DNA of 64,000 nucleotides from Palaemon carinicauda (taxonomy: Eukaryota > Arthropoda > Malacostraca > Decapoda > Palaemonidae), in assembly GCF_036898095.1 (NCBI RefSeq), contig NC_090729.1, positions 73,801,683-73,865,682 of the forward strand, written 5' to 3'. A program made the translations under genes and the position numbers. Shown piece by piece: positions 1 through 10,982 of this stretch. The notes under the pieces were generated by a model. The model saw only the letters and a program-made list of their open reading frames with translations, made no database searches and was not told the origin of the DNA. The first letter of the stretch is position 1. The number at the start of each line of letters is the position of its first letter.

Positions 1-864
1 TCAGGATCCGCTCTGCGAATGAAGTAGGTGATTTTCGCTCTTAGTTGTTTCAGTGACAGATCGCTACCCGATGTTTCTCCTTTGAAGAGTTGACCTCCAC
101 CAAAGTCTGAAGTTCTTCGAAGATAGACCTTGAGACTCTCTACTGGACATAGAGAGACATCTTCCTTCAGGGGGCAGATTCTCCAGGGACCCTATCTTTT
201 GGTGGGTAATTCGTTTTTTGCGAGAAACGTCGGATCAGGGAAGAGGGTAAGTTCTCCTGTATCTGCGAACAGGATATGACCCTTCTCTCTTGGTAATGCC
301 ACTATTTCGCCGACTCGGGCTCCTGAGGTGAGAGCAAAAAGGAATATAACTTTTTTGAGTCAGATCCTTGAGAGGGCACGAATCGTTGTCCAAGTTAGAG
401 GCAAAATGGAGCACCTTGTCCAGGGACCAGGAGATAGGTTTTGGTGGAGGTGCTGGGCGTAGTCTAGCCCTAGCGCATGCCTTTGGTAGTTTATTGAAGA
501 TATCGCTGGATAGATCAATCTGGAAGGCGTACAGTAGTGGTCTAGTCAAAGCCGATTTGCAGGTAGAAATCGTGTTGGCTGCTAAGCCTTGTCCATGAAG
601 GTGAATGAAAAAGGACATGCAAAAATCAATGGTGATTTCCATAGGATTTTTTGCTTTGACGAACGAGACCCACTTTCTCCAGGATGATTCGTATTGCCGT
701 CGTGTGGATTCGGTCTTGTATTCCTCGAGGAAGTCTAGACTTTTCTTCGAGATCCCAAACCTTTTCTTTGCGGCTAGGGAGAGAAAAGCATGAGATGAAG
801 GTCCTTGACTTTCAGTGATGAAGCGAAGACAGTCGACTTCTGTACATGCTGAGAGAGAACTGGG
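1..864 (-). pseudogene. Tyrosine recombinase of DIRS-A copy 1, partial and frameshifted
   Basis: This encodes the DNA strand-exchange enzyme that DIRS elements use to integrate a circular DNA intermediate. The recognisable protein begins near 850 (motif EVDCLRF). It continues through the core-binding segment (motif STRRQYESSWRKW) and the start of the catalytic domain. The first catalytic arginine lies in SGARVGE, readable after a frame change. Compared with copies 2-4, a T run at 351-356 has six bases instead of five, and this one-base insertion shifts the frame. The catalytic HxxR and tyrosine lie beyond the left edge of the window. The same frame stays open upstream through the whole pol gene, to 2382, so the true start cannot be fixed from this copy. 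Confidence 0.85.
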
Positions 865-2929
865 CCCGGGAGGGGAATCAGCGTGGGCTGCACCTCCAGG
901 ACCAGGGGGTACCAATTGCTCCGGGGCCACTTGGGAGCCACTAGGGCCGCTGTCCCTTTGAAGGTTCTCAGTTTGGAGAGGACTTTCAGCAGAAGGTTGG
1001 GGGGAGGGAACAGGTATATCCTGGACCATCTGTTCCAATCCAGTGACATGGCGTCTACCGCTTCTGCTTTGGGGTCCTCGTACGGGGCCACATAACGAGG
1101 AAGTTGATTGTTGTCGCTCGTTGCGAAGAGATTGATCTGAAGTTCCGGGACTTGGCGAGAGATGAAGGAGAAGGATCTTGCGTCTAGAGACCATTCCGAC
1201 TCTACTGGGTTTGTCCGTGATAGAGCGTCCGCCGTCACATTGCGGAATCCTTGTAGGTGAACTGCAGACAGGTGCCATTTCTTCTTTTCTGCCAGACGGA
1301 AGATCGGAAGAAGTACCTGATTTATCTGGGGCGATCTCGAGCCCTGACGATTGAGACATCTGACTACCACCGAGTTGTCCAGAGTCAGACGGATGTGGAT
1401 CGAGGGAGGCGGAGAGAGTTTCTATAGGGTGAGAAGGACAGCCATGGCCTCCAAGTTGTTGATGTGAAACGTCTTGAATAGGGGAGACCATGTTCCTTGA
1501 ACCTGTCGTTGGTGGGAGTGACCTCCCCAACCCTCCAGCGAAGCGTCCATGTGGATGTTGAGCGATGGAGGTGGGTGTTGAAGAGGAATGGACCTTTTCA
1601 GGGCCTTTGCTTCCGACCACGGCTTTAAGAGTAACCGAAGTCTGTTTGGGAGCCGTCTCTTGAGGTCTCTTCGAGCGATGGATGCAGAACGTCTCCAGAC
1701 TCCCGCGGCATCCTTTAGCTGTGCACGAAGCACTGGGTTTGTCACAGAGGCGAACTGTAGAGAGCCTAGAACTTGTTCCTGCTGTCGTCTTGAGATCCGT
1801 TTGGATTTCAGCAGTTTTTTGACAGACCCTGCTATTTCCTTCCTTTTCTTCTGTGGGATGGAAAGGCGGTGTGACTGAAGATCCCAATGGATTCCTAACC
1901 ATTGGAACTTCTGAGCTGGAGAGAGGCGAGATTTCTCGGTGTTTATCTTGAATCCCAGGTGTTCTAGGAACTGGGTGACTTTGTTGCAGGATCGTACACA
2001 ATCTTCGGGCGATGTCGCCCAGACCAGCCAGTCGTCTAGGTAAGCCATCACTTGGACGCCGCGAAGGCGGGGCTGTTGAACGATGGCGTCTGCCAGCTTG
2101 GTGAAGATCCGTGTGGCCACGTTGAGACCGAAGGGCATGGCCCTGAAGGCGTAACTGTTCCTTTGGAGTCGAAATCCTAGGTAGGAGGAAGCGTGATGGG
2201 TCATTGGAACGTGCCAGTAGGCTTCCGCCAGGTTTATAGAGACCGTGTAGGACCCTTGAGGCAGGAGGGTCCTTATTTGTTGAAGAGTCAGCATCTTGAA
2301 CTTGTTGTTCGCAATGAACTTGTTGAGGGGGGATAAGTCTAGAATGACTCTGAGTTTGTCGGAGTCCTTCTTGGGGACGCAAAATAGTCTCCCTTGGAAC
2401 CTGGTTGACTTTACCCTCCTTATCACCTTCTTGTTCAAGAGTTCTAGGACGTACTCTTCCAGGAGGGGGTTGACTGTTGGAAGAATTGCTGGAAGGCTGG
2501 GGGTTGTTGTGTCCAGCTCCAGCCTAGTCCCTTCTTGACGATGCTGTGTGCTCAGGGATCGAAGGTCCAACGATCCTGGAATTGGCGGAGTCTTCCTTCC
2601 ACCGGAAGCACTTCATTGCTTCTGGCTTCCCGAGGGTTTGCTATCTCGGCCGCTGGCTCCCCTTCCTTCTCTGCCTCTGGAGGGGCGGCGAGACACATCT
2701 CTGCCTGAACCTCTGTTTGAGCCTCTACCTTTAGGACGAAAGGTAGTGGTTTGCTGCTCAAATGCAGGGGTGAAGACCGGTGAATGAGAGACCATCGGTT
2801 GGGTGACCAGCTGAAAGTTCTGTTGTGGCTGAGCTGCCACTTGGGGAGTAGCGGAACCCGGAAACTGCCGTCTCTGTTGACGTTTCTGGGGTTTGGGCTT
2901 CTGAGGTTTCCTCTTAGGTTGAGGGCCAT
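774..2929 (-). pseudogene. RT-RNase H-methyltransferase-like polyprotein, DIRS-A copy 1
   Basis: This is the reverse transcriptase, RNase H and Dam-methylase-like polyprotein of a DIRS element. The RT is recognised by VPKKDS, FRAMPFGLN and the catalytic YLDDW box at about 2028-2042. RNase H follows with HMDASLEGWGGH and the terminal RNVTADALSR. The C-terminal part carries DLFAT, DAMSLDWNRW and YLFPPPN, which in DIRS1-like elements is described as a methyltransferase-like domain. The upstream end overlaps gag in the +1 frame (open from 2929 to 2552). The reading then changes frame between about 2470 and 2550, and an in-frame stop lies at 1422-1424, so this copy cannot make a full protein. The end at 774 overlaps the recombinase frame. 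Confidence 0.88.
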
Positions 2930-4541
2930 CGTCCTGAGAGGATTTCCTTTTCTTCGACATGCCCCACTTATGGAGAAGGTTCCTGTTCTCCGTGGCGGCT
3001 TTGTCGGCGATCTCTTTCACTAGGGAGGAGGGAAAGAGGTGTTTACCCCAGATATTGGAGGAAATCAGCCTCCGGGGTTCGTGTCTCACCGTAGCGTTCG
3101 CAAACACGAATTCACGACAGACTCTGCGAGCCCTAGTGAAGCTGTACAGGTCCTTCATGACAGTCGCCAAATGCGTTTTGGCTAGGACCATGTAGAAGTC
3201 TGGAATCCTAGTGTCACCGGCCATGACTTCAAGCTGTACCTGGAGGGACATTGATGCGGCAAGCCTCTCCTTCGTATCTTGTTCCCTACGAAGGAGGTGA
3301 TCGTTGAGTTTCGGGAGGTCCTCATTAAACTGACGACCAGCAACGTCAGGCTCTAGCTTCCCCACTGTGAATGTTGACTGGACGTCTTTCTAGTGTCTAT
3401 CATCAGGGGGAGTAGTCAGGGAGAAGGGCCTGCACTCCTCCAGTACAGGGCAAGGTTTCCCTTCTTCCACTGCTTTCAGTACCGCAGTGAAGGCCTTTTC
3501 AATAAAGGGGAAGGTCGCATTGTTCGGTGCGACGAAGGTTGGGTGCTTTTTACCAAGCGCCGGCATCTTGGAATTGGTGAAGCCCCTACTCTTCACCGTG
3601 TTGGCTAGCATAGCCTGGGCCTTCGAGAGATCGAACACAATTACCTCCTTCGGTTCGGTCTCTTCTTTAGAGGCGGGTTCGGACCTGAGCCGGACGTAAC
3701 AGTCCGGATAAGACTCAAAATTCGGGAAGAACTCCACTTCTTCTAACGCGATCGAGCCGACCTTCTCACTGATGAAGATCTTGCCCGTGGTGATCGGCAT
3801 GTGCTCGGCATACCTCCATGGGTTAGTATCCGAGCAAGCGGGGAGGTCCTTAACCGAAATCCGTTTCGGTTGCTTAAAACTTCCTAGGTTAGACCTGAAT
3901 ACCTCGTGGGTCTCGCGAAGTTTCTTATCCATGAGGGCTTCAAGCATCTTGAAGACCTCCTGAGTGCCTGATGGGAGAGGATCCGGGGTGGCAGACGTCG
4001 AAGGAAGGGATTCCTCGGTCGGGGGAGCGACCTCATGTTCCTAATCAGGGTATTCCACCTGATCTTCCTCATAGTCGAGCTCCTCGCCCATGAGGTTCCT
4101 CTCCGTTGTTTCCAACACTTCCGACATACGTTCCACGTTGTCGGAATCTAGACGGCACTCATGCATGGACTGGGCCATGACAACATCAGGTTCCACCACT
4201 ATCTGGACGGTGGGAATCTGATCACTGGGGACCACTCAGTCTTTTGATGCCTTCGGAAATAGCAAGGCCCTCAAATCTTCGGTAGCGAGATACGGTCCGG
4301 TGGCGTTCTTCTGGAAGCCACGCACCCACTTGCGTAGCTTCTCCCAAGTGCTGTCCCTTGCCTCCGCTGAAGGAGGATCGTCGAACGCTTCGACCAGACG
4401 ACTCTTGCAGACTGTACAGTGCTGCGGGTCCCAGAATTTCAGGTCGCCTTTCTTGGCGGCGCAGGGGGCGTGGGTCCGACACGCCTTGTGCCCGTAGAAG
4501 TCCGGGCGTTTCACTCCGCAGAAGTTGCTTTCACACTTCAT
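2613..4541 (-). pseudogene. Gag-like protein of DIRS-A copy 1, three nonsense codons
   Basis: This is the structural nucleic-acid-binding protein of the element, about 640 codons in one frame. It starts with MKCESNFC and a Cys/His array (C3, C8, H18, C21, H24, C27, then C42 and C45) that should bind zinc. The middle is acidic. A conserved block follows with NPWRYAEHMPIT and ISEKVGS. The C-terminal half has MVLAKTHLATVMKDLYSF, a basic KRKPQKPKPQKR stretch that looks like a nuclear localisation signal, and an Arg/Gly/Ser-rich tail. The start was chosen because ATG lies nine bases after a conserved 3' splice site. In-frame stops occur at 4236-4238, 4041-4043 and 3390-3392, with no frameshift, so the damage looks like point mutation. 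The protein has no match to retroviral CCHC knuckles. Confidence 0.8.
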
Positions 4542-4550
4542 ATACTCCTC

Positions 4551-4708
4551 CTGTAAAAGAAAGAGATCATGAGTATATGGAGGGCATAAGAATGACTTAC
4601 ATTACTCTAAGGTTAAATCTTAGTCAAAATTTCATCTAACATTAAATAATTCATGAATATTGTAATGTTTGAGAATAGGAGCGGGAAAGGAAGTAGATAG
4701 ACACATAC
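4551..4708 (-). other. Probable leader intron of DIRS-A copy 1
   Basis: On the minus strand a GTATGTG donor (G at 4708) and a pyrimidine-rich acceptor ending in ACAG (G at 4551) bracket 158 bases immediately upstream of the gag ATG. Copies 2 and 3 keep the same acceptor, and copy 3 keeps the same donor. The conservation and spacing support a short spliced leader intron, but this is a prediction without transcript evidence. Confidence 0.5.
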
Positions 4709-6997
4709 TTGTGAATCCCGCCCAGTCGGTTACCGTAACCTTATCAATAGGCAATTTCATTTGTGACCGAGGGACACAAAACGGAAATCCACATGGATCA
4801 CCGTGGTGGGTAGAAGCTAAGTTTCAAGCAGAGATTGCCTGCGAGGTGTATCTGGGACTGAGACCACTCAGTTCCTTGGGGTAAAGGGGTAATGGGAGAC
4901 CTCGTATAGATCTGGGTTCCGGCAACCGGCCGTGCTAAGACACACAGAGTATGCTGGAAAATTGTAAGGTGCAAGAAGACAGCCCGGCCACTAGTTAGGA
5001 TGGTAAGACAATACCTATATATAGAAGTGGTTAAGCCATCTGGCTGCAGAGTAGGACTGTCGGCATGTTGTCGACAGGTAGTAGAAAGGGTGCATGTCCC
5101 TTGGCGCCTCCGGAGGGTGCCGCCAGGCCGACGACACGCCGGAGGCCGCTCCAGCAGGGTGTAAGGCATCAAGACAGACACATTGAGAATCTAAGCAGAA
5201 TACCAACTTGGCGACCGCCAGCCAAAGGCTGACGGCTTGGTGATCAGTTCATAAGACAATTAAGTATATGGTAGTATACCCAGACCACCGGCAATCAATG
5301 CCGGCACGCCGGAGGCCGGCCCGAAGGTCGGACAACCGAAACTAGGTAAGGGAGGGGTGGATCATTGGTTGAATGCCAACGGAAGGCGGCAGCCCCCGGC
5401 ACACGGAAGGCTGACGACTTAGAGGGAGGGTATCTTATGAAAGAGAGTCACCAAAGTGTAGGGCGATATCGCCGGCAGTAGAGGCGGCAAGGGACCGGCA
5501 CCAGGTTAGATGGAGAGACAGATAAGGAGGGATTGGAGGGATAAGACCACACACCCCTCCGGCATCCCTCCGGAGAGTGTGTACACATGATAGGAGTAGA
5601 TACTCCTAGCATCCAATGGCAGGGGGCCGGCAGCCGGCCGGGTGCCAGGGTAACCCAAGGGAGGGTTAGAGTACACTCAAGAGGGGGGAACTTCCTGCTG
5701 GACAAATCGCTGCCAGTGGCTACCCCCATAGAACGCTATGAAGGGTATGTGTACCAGAGCGGCCTGCTCAGCAGAAGATCAAGATAGCCCTATCACTCCA
5801 CCCAAGGGAGGAGTTGTAGGACTAGGGACAGATGTGTATAGGCAAGCCTATGTATGTGCTAGCCTACACCAAAGGGATAGGTGGGGAGGGAGAAGAAGAG
5901 GGGTCTTCCATAGGGGAGGCTCTGTACAAGAACGGCCACCAAGGAAAGGGAGGACGCTCCCTAGCCTAGGGTAGGTATCCAGAATGAGAACGGTGCAAGA
6001 GTACCGTCTCAAACAATAAAAGTACAGAACTAGCCCCCCCCCCCAAGGCCTAACCTAGATAAGGAGTGTTAATTCCCAGGCTAGGTAGGCTGAAAGACAC
6101 ATCGCAAGTTGCAGGGAAGGATGAGTAACCTAACCATAAGCAACTGAGGAAGGGCAGAGCCGTTCCTCTTTCTCGGTCGCAACCCTAAGGGGGATCATTC
6201 CCTTAGGGTAGACAGAGAAGTGATAAATACTCTGATTGTGGACAAGATTCCCTTATATAGAAGGGGAAGCCTGGCCACGCAGAGGGAATGCCCGTAGGCA
6301 GGGGAAGTAGGGAGCATATAGGGGTTCCTACATTTAGGTTAGGTTAGAAAGGAACGCAATCAAACCGGTCCTCTATATGGTCCCTGAAGGCGAAAAACAC
6401 TTACATCACAGTTAACAGTATGATAAATAATGCCACTATCTTCATAACTTAACCTAGGATCACTGGATAATATCATGCATGAACACAAGTGCTAGGCAAT
6501 CTAGCCTAGGGGCTAAGCTAGCGATCTAGTATGGGGTCAAACGATGACCGGATAATAGAGTGTTAAAACACGATATATGAAGTTCCTAGCTATGAAGACT
6601 AAATAACTAACAATATCAATTAGTTAAGAGGCCGGAAAAAGCTGTTCTGGCTAGCTAAACAAGGCATGCAAGAGAACAGCGACGCCATAAAATGGCGTGT
6701 CCGGTAGTAGCACAGCTCCGCCACAAAACACGAAATATTACGAAAAGTAGAAGTTACTTTACGGCCAGAGCTTATTTAAACAATACTGGGACCTGGTAGT
6801 CAACTTTCCAGAAGAAGGCGAGGCTGAAGGTAAAGACATAATGGCGATGCAAGTCGATGAAAATCGCACAAAGGGAAATCTGACCAAAGCAAGGCGCTAC
6901 AGGCAGAAGGATGAGAACGGACGTGACGTCATTCAGCAATGGCGCCCGTTTGTTTACGTTTCAAGTACCAAAAGTAGTCACGGACGAGTGTAACTGT
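4709..6997 (-). other. 5' leader of DIRS-A copy 1
   Basis: This is non-coding, about 2.3 kb, rich in GCCGGC-type words. It matches the leaders of copies 2 and 3 and the orphan fragment at 10014-10905 in scattered blocks, for example the stretch near 5740-5990. Many short open frames exist but none is shared between copies. A run of C occurs near 6036-6045. Promoter elements are presumably here but no TATA or initiator could be assigned. Confidence 0.6.
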
Positions 6998-7566
6998 GGA
7001 ACGGCTCCCCAGTTATTCTCCACCTTTCCATATCGAAGAGTTAACTCTATATGGGGTGCAGATAGCTATGTGGTGTGTTAACCTTTTTACCCCCAAAGGA
7101 TGTACTGGTACGTTTCACAAAAGCCATCCCTTTACCCCCATGGACGAACCGGTACGTCCTTGCAAAAAAAATGCTATAAAAATTTATTTTTCATATTTTT
7201 GATAATTTTTTGAGAAAATTCAGGCATTTTCCAAGAGAATGAGACCAACTCGACCTCTCTACGACAAAATTCAAGGCTGTTAGAGCAATTAAAAAAAAAA
7301 TATACTGCAAAATGTGCTGGGAGAAAAATACCCCCCTGGGGGTTAAGGGTTGGAAATTTCCAAATAGCCTGGGGTTAAAAGGGGTATTACATGCGTCCCC
7401 TGTTGAAATACGATGTCTTAAAGGGAAACCTTTAGGATACTCGCAGCAGAAGTTAGAATTCTGTGATAACCTGTGGTTTAATTCTCTGGGAATATCCTTG
7501 TAGTTAAATACACCCAAGGAAGCTACCGAAGGAACCTTCCATCAGAACGTCATGGCTTGAGGCCCC
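6998..7566 (-). repeat. 5' inverted terminal repeat of DIRS-A copy 1
   Basis: Segments 6998-7080 and 7384-7566 match, in inverted orientation, the repeats that begin at 22491, 33154 and 59101. The outer edge reads CCTTCCATCAGAACGTC and then CATGGCTTGAGGC, the sequence found at the 5' ends of copies 2 and 3. The repeat is split by a roughly 300-base insert. Confidence 0.7.
7078..7383. mobile_element. Probable TTAA-flanked MITE inside the DIRS-A terminal repeat
   Basis: The DIRS terminal repeat is interrupted by about 300 bases absent from the other copies. The insert starts at a TTAA (7078-7081) followed by CCTTTTTACCCCCAAAGG. It ends with the rough reverse complement (CCTGGGGTTAAAAGG). A TTAA target and short TIRs suggest a piggyBac-type non-autonomous element. 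The right-hand TTAA duplication is not clean, so the family call is tentative. Confidence 0.45.
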
Positions 7567-7575
7567 CCCCCACCA

Positions 7576-7683
<108 letters not shown>

Positions 7684-7685
7684 CA

Positions 7686-10011
7686 CCGTATTTCCCGTGT
7701 GATAAGAGGCTACAAGTGGTAAGACGCACCCCATAATCAGCAAAGAAAATTTTGGAAAAAAAAAATCATTTTAAAGCCTACCTACCGACCTTAGTCGGCG
7801 ACTGCAGTGCGATTCTTCACACGTTACAGTAAATAGTGTTGACTGTATTTTGGCCGTATTATGAAATATATTAGGTTAATATCAATTAACTACAGACCGG
7901 TTACCCAAATCCTTTTAACACATTCATATAAAAATCACCAAACAGGTCTTTGTTTCCTCCATAATGGTTAACACGCAGCATGTTTACAAAGTGTAACACA
8001 GCGTAATTAGCGTTTGTTTACATTCAACATGTTTGTCTACAAGAAAGGAGTATGACAAATGTTACTGATCAAATTTCCTTACAGAGTAAAATTCCAGTAA
8101 TATTTCTCAAATTTTCTACGTAGAAAGTTTCATATAAAGCTAATCATTGATCAAATAAAGAATTCTCTTTGAATTCCAATACTGTAAGTAGAATATTTTT
8201 CCTGCTGTTCAAGGTCTAGAGAATTTTTCACTAACCTGGTAACACTACACTCGCAGTTGTTTTGTCAAGGCAGTGTTCAATGGCTATCTAAAGTAGCCTA
8301 TTTATATTATTTCAGAACTCAAGCAATACTATTTGTATAATTTCAGAACTCGGGCAATAAAGTAATCATCACAATATTTCTTTATTACAAAATGAAAAAT
8401 TTCAGGCATCTAATCATCCTCAAATCCTGAAAAATCTTCGTTGCTATCGTCACTATCCGTAGTCAATTCCGGGTCATCCATATCGATGTAACTTTCTTCA
8501 TAGAGAAATTCATCCTCAGTTCCATTCATCGCATTACTTAAATGATTTTACTACAATCTCTTCCTTGATAGCAGCCCATGACATCTTCACCCATTCACAG
8601 ACTTGTGTGATAGAAGGTCTCTTGAGTCGTCCTGTTGGCGTTACTTCATGGTTACCAGCAGCCATCCACTTGCTCCACTCCTCACGCACATAATCTTTAA
8701 AGGGCTTGTTGAGGGACGTCTAGTGGTTTCAGTTTTGTGGGCTCTAAATTGATCCCAAACTAATTATGCTGGTTTCTTAAGCAAACCTCCAAGACGTCGT
8801 GACCATACCTTTTCAAGCCACAGTTTGACCCCGGCTTCATCCATCCATCCTTTAGGGTGAACATGAACAAGTACACCAGCTGGGATTTTATCCTTTGGCA
8901 TGGTTTTTCGTTTGAAAATAAGTAGCGGTGGAAGTTTTCTGCCATCTGCACAGCAGGCCAAAACAACTGTAAAGCGAGAATTCTCATGGCCAGTTGTTTT
9001 TATTGTCACAGTCTTCGCTCCTTTTCTTTCCACACTTCTATTTGATGGAACATCGAAAGTCAACGGTACTTCATCCATATTGCCAATCTGTCCCATTTCA
9101 TAATCTATCTGAAAACTTTAAATCATTCATTCATTCATAATCTATCTCTTCTCTAGCATTTATTACGTATCTGTGGAATTCTAGCTCTTTATCGTCGTAT
9201 TCTGTAGGCAACTTCTGTGCAATCTTGGTCTTCACTCTCATACACAGACCGTTTCGTTTCATGAAACGGTAGCACCAAGACGATGATCCAGTAAACTCAT
9301 TTACTTGTATGTTTCTTTCTGCTGCCAGTCTCTTTCCTTCTTCCATTATCATCTTCGTTGACAACGCGTATCCTTTGTTTCGCTGTTCTTTTACCCACGT
9401 TTTTATTATTTCTTCGAGTTGTGGAAATTTTGCTTCCTTATAGCGAAGGCCATGTTTCTCCTTTCTTGTTTTTTTAATGCCTCTTCTTGCTTCCTCCATT
9501 CTCTGATCATTTTTTCAGTTGGTGGCGGTCCGAAGAGCCTCTCAGCTGCTCTGTTGCCCTGATGTTTTGCATAATCGATAACTTGCAGCTTATAACGAAC
9601 ATTATATGATTGCCTTCTCTGATTTGATGCCATTCTTGGACGAGTGTTGTCTAATGAATAACAGTGAAGAAGACGAGGGAGATTGCGTTGTCTGCTCAGA
9701 TGCTGTTAGTTGGCATGTTTGCGTGTAGGTGGTGTTGAGAGTCATCAGCTGTTTACCAAAACAAACATTTTGGCAAATTCATAACAATCGGTATTACAAA
9801 TATATTGTTAACTTAATTAAACAAAGTATAAAAAAACATAAATTGATTTATTTATTACATATGAATGATAAGTCCAAACTTATATTTTAGGTCTGATGAG
9901 TGCAAGTACTTGTATATCAATACAACTTTACCTTACAGTGTTAAGACGCAGGGTGATTTTTGGGGACAATTTTCGGGAAAAAAGGTGCGTCTTATCACAC
10001 GGGAAATACGG
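7686..10011 (-). mobile_element. Pogo/Tigger-type DNA transposon, degraded autonomous copy
   Basis: The ends are inverted copies of a 21-base sequence (CCGTATTTCCCGTGTGATAAG at 7686-7706, reverse complement at 9991-10011). The homology extends into AAGACGCACC on both sides, with a small insertion on the left. TA dinucleotides lie at or near both ends, as expected for a TA-target element. The interior encodes a transposase on the minus strand. The element is 2.3 kb, a normal size for this superfamily. Confidence 0.85.
8408..9633 (-). pseudogene. Pogo-type transposase with CENP-B helix-turn-helix and DDE domains, broken
   Basis: The N-terminus (MASNQRRQSYNVRYK) carries the psq-type helix-turn-helix seen in pogo transposases. 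A CENP-B-type DNA-binding domain follows (FTGSSSWCYRFMKRNGL, near 9250-9300). The DDE nuclease core starts with NMDEVPLTFD, holding the first aspartate, at about 9060-9090. VWDQFRAHKTET near 8730-8755 holds the second. The tail reads EEWSKWM, TPTGRLKRPS and QVCEWVKMSW, then a very acidic C-terminus near 8410-8500. Against the family layout about 20-25 residues are missing after the second aspartate, and frame changes occur near 9480, 9100 and 8760. This is an inactive relic. Confidence 0.85.
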
Positions 10012-10013
10012 TA

Positions 10014-10902
10014 TGTCTGTGTGGCAGGGAAAGGGAGACAACCTCGGGAATTGATGGCAGATCGCCAACATGTCAGCGACCGCCGGCAGTCGGCAAGCAA
10101 CCGGCTATAGGTACTCCAACCCTGACATCGATCTATGAGACAGAGGGGAGACCTAGGCTAAGCTGTCGGCTCTTGCCAGCAGAGTTGTGCGACAGTGGAC
10201 CGGCACTTAATTAAGAGAGAGAGAAAGCATAGAGAAAGGAAGAGGGAAGGGTGGCAGCTCACTACCCTAACCTCGCCTTCCTCGAGAAGGAGGGTTCAAA
10301 TGGAAGGAAGAGTATGATCAGGCTTCCATCCAGCCGCAACTAAGCCGGCAGTCTGCTAGGGTTGCGGATGGCGGTCCAAGGGAGGACCGAAGAACACTCT
10401 AAGATAGCAGGGAGGTCTTAGCCGGCAGACCGACCTGTCATTACGCTATCCCATAGTTCAACTATATGCGGGAAGCTTAGCAGGTCGGACAAGCAGGTGA
10501 AAGGACCGGGGCGACCCCACAACCCGCCGGCACTCGGTCGAGTTGTAGGACGGTGGACAGGGGTGCGATGGCTAGGCCATCACCAAAGGACAGAGGGGGA
10601 GGGAAAAAGGGTCCTGAGAAGGAGTGTGGGGGTTGGTGTGAGCCTTCCCCAACACTCTAAAGGGGGTTCTGTTTCAGTACCGGCACCATCCCAGGTATAG
10701 GAAGAAATCATTCTCCAGCCTAGGGTAGCTTAGTACAGTAAAAGAACGGCATGGCCGTGCCGTCCGAAACTATAGAGAAACAGCATCCCAGGGCCTGCCT
10801 AACCTAGGCTAGGGGAAGCATATCCCCTAGCCCTGAGAAGGCAGGTGTGTAGTACAAGTCGCTAGGCCACAGGGAGGAAGGGTCGTAACCCTACCAGGTG
10901 TG

Positions 10903-10905
<3 letters not shown>
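10014..10905 (-). mobile_element. Orphan fragment of a DIRS-A leader
   Basis: The sequence matches the leaders of copies 2 and 3. The shared blocks are the GAGAGAGAGAAAGCAT landmark (10216), the TTCAAATGGAAGGAAGAG block (10295), the TTCCATCCAGCC block (10324) and the GCGATGGCTAGGCCATC block (10566). No gag or pol is attached. It is bounded by the pogo element on the left and a (TA)n array on the right, so it is a truncated copy. Confidence 0.7.

Positions 10906-10979
<74 letters not shown>
10906..10979. repeat. (TA)n microsatellite
   Basis: A pure TA array of about 74 bases ends exactly at the left TIR of the element starting at 10980. Confidence 0.97.

Positions 10980-10982
<3 letters not shown>

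Larger units (their letters stand above)
1..7566 (-). mobile_element. DIRS family A, copy 1 (3' end outside window)
   Basis: This is a tyrosine-recombinase (DIRS-type) retrotransposon coding on the minus strand. From its 5' end at 7566 leftward come an inverted terminal repeat (about 6998-7566, interrupted by a small insert), a GC-rich leader, a probable leader intron, gag, RT-RNase H-methyltransferase-like pol and the start of the tyrosine recombinase. The recombinase runs off the window at position 1. The gene order and three partly overlapping frames match DIRS1-like elements. DIRS elements lack an integrase and an aspartic protease, and neither is seen here. The copy is dead: gag has three in-frame stops, pol has an in-frame stop and a frame change, and the recombinase has a one-base insertion. 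The right end abuts a (TA)n array. Confidence 0.9.

Noticed and set aside
235..2382. The 715-codon frame as an independent protein
   Set aside because: Its upper part overlaps the RT-RNase H frame, which carries the recognisable catalytic motifs. Only the last 200 or so codons are a known protein (the tyrosine recombinase).
1..4541. Endogenous retrovirus
   Set aside because: No LTRs, protease, DDE integrase or envelope. The element ends in a tyrosine recombinase and has inverted terminal repeats with an ICR.
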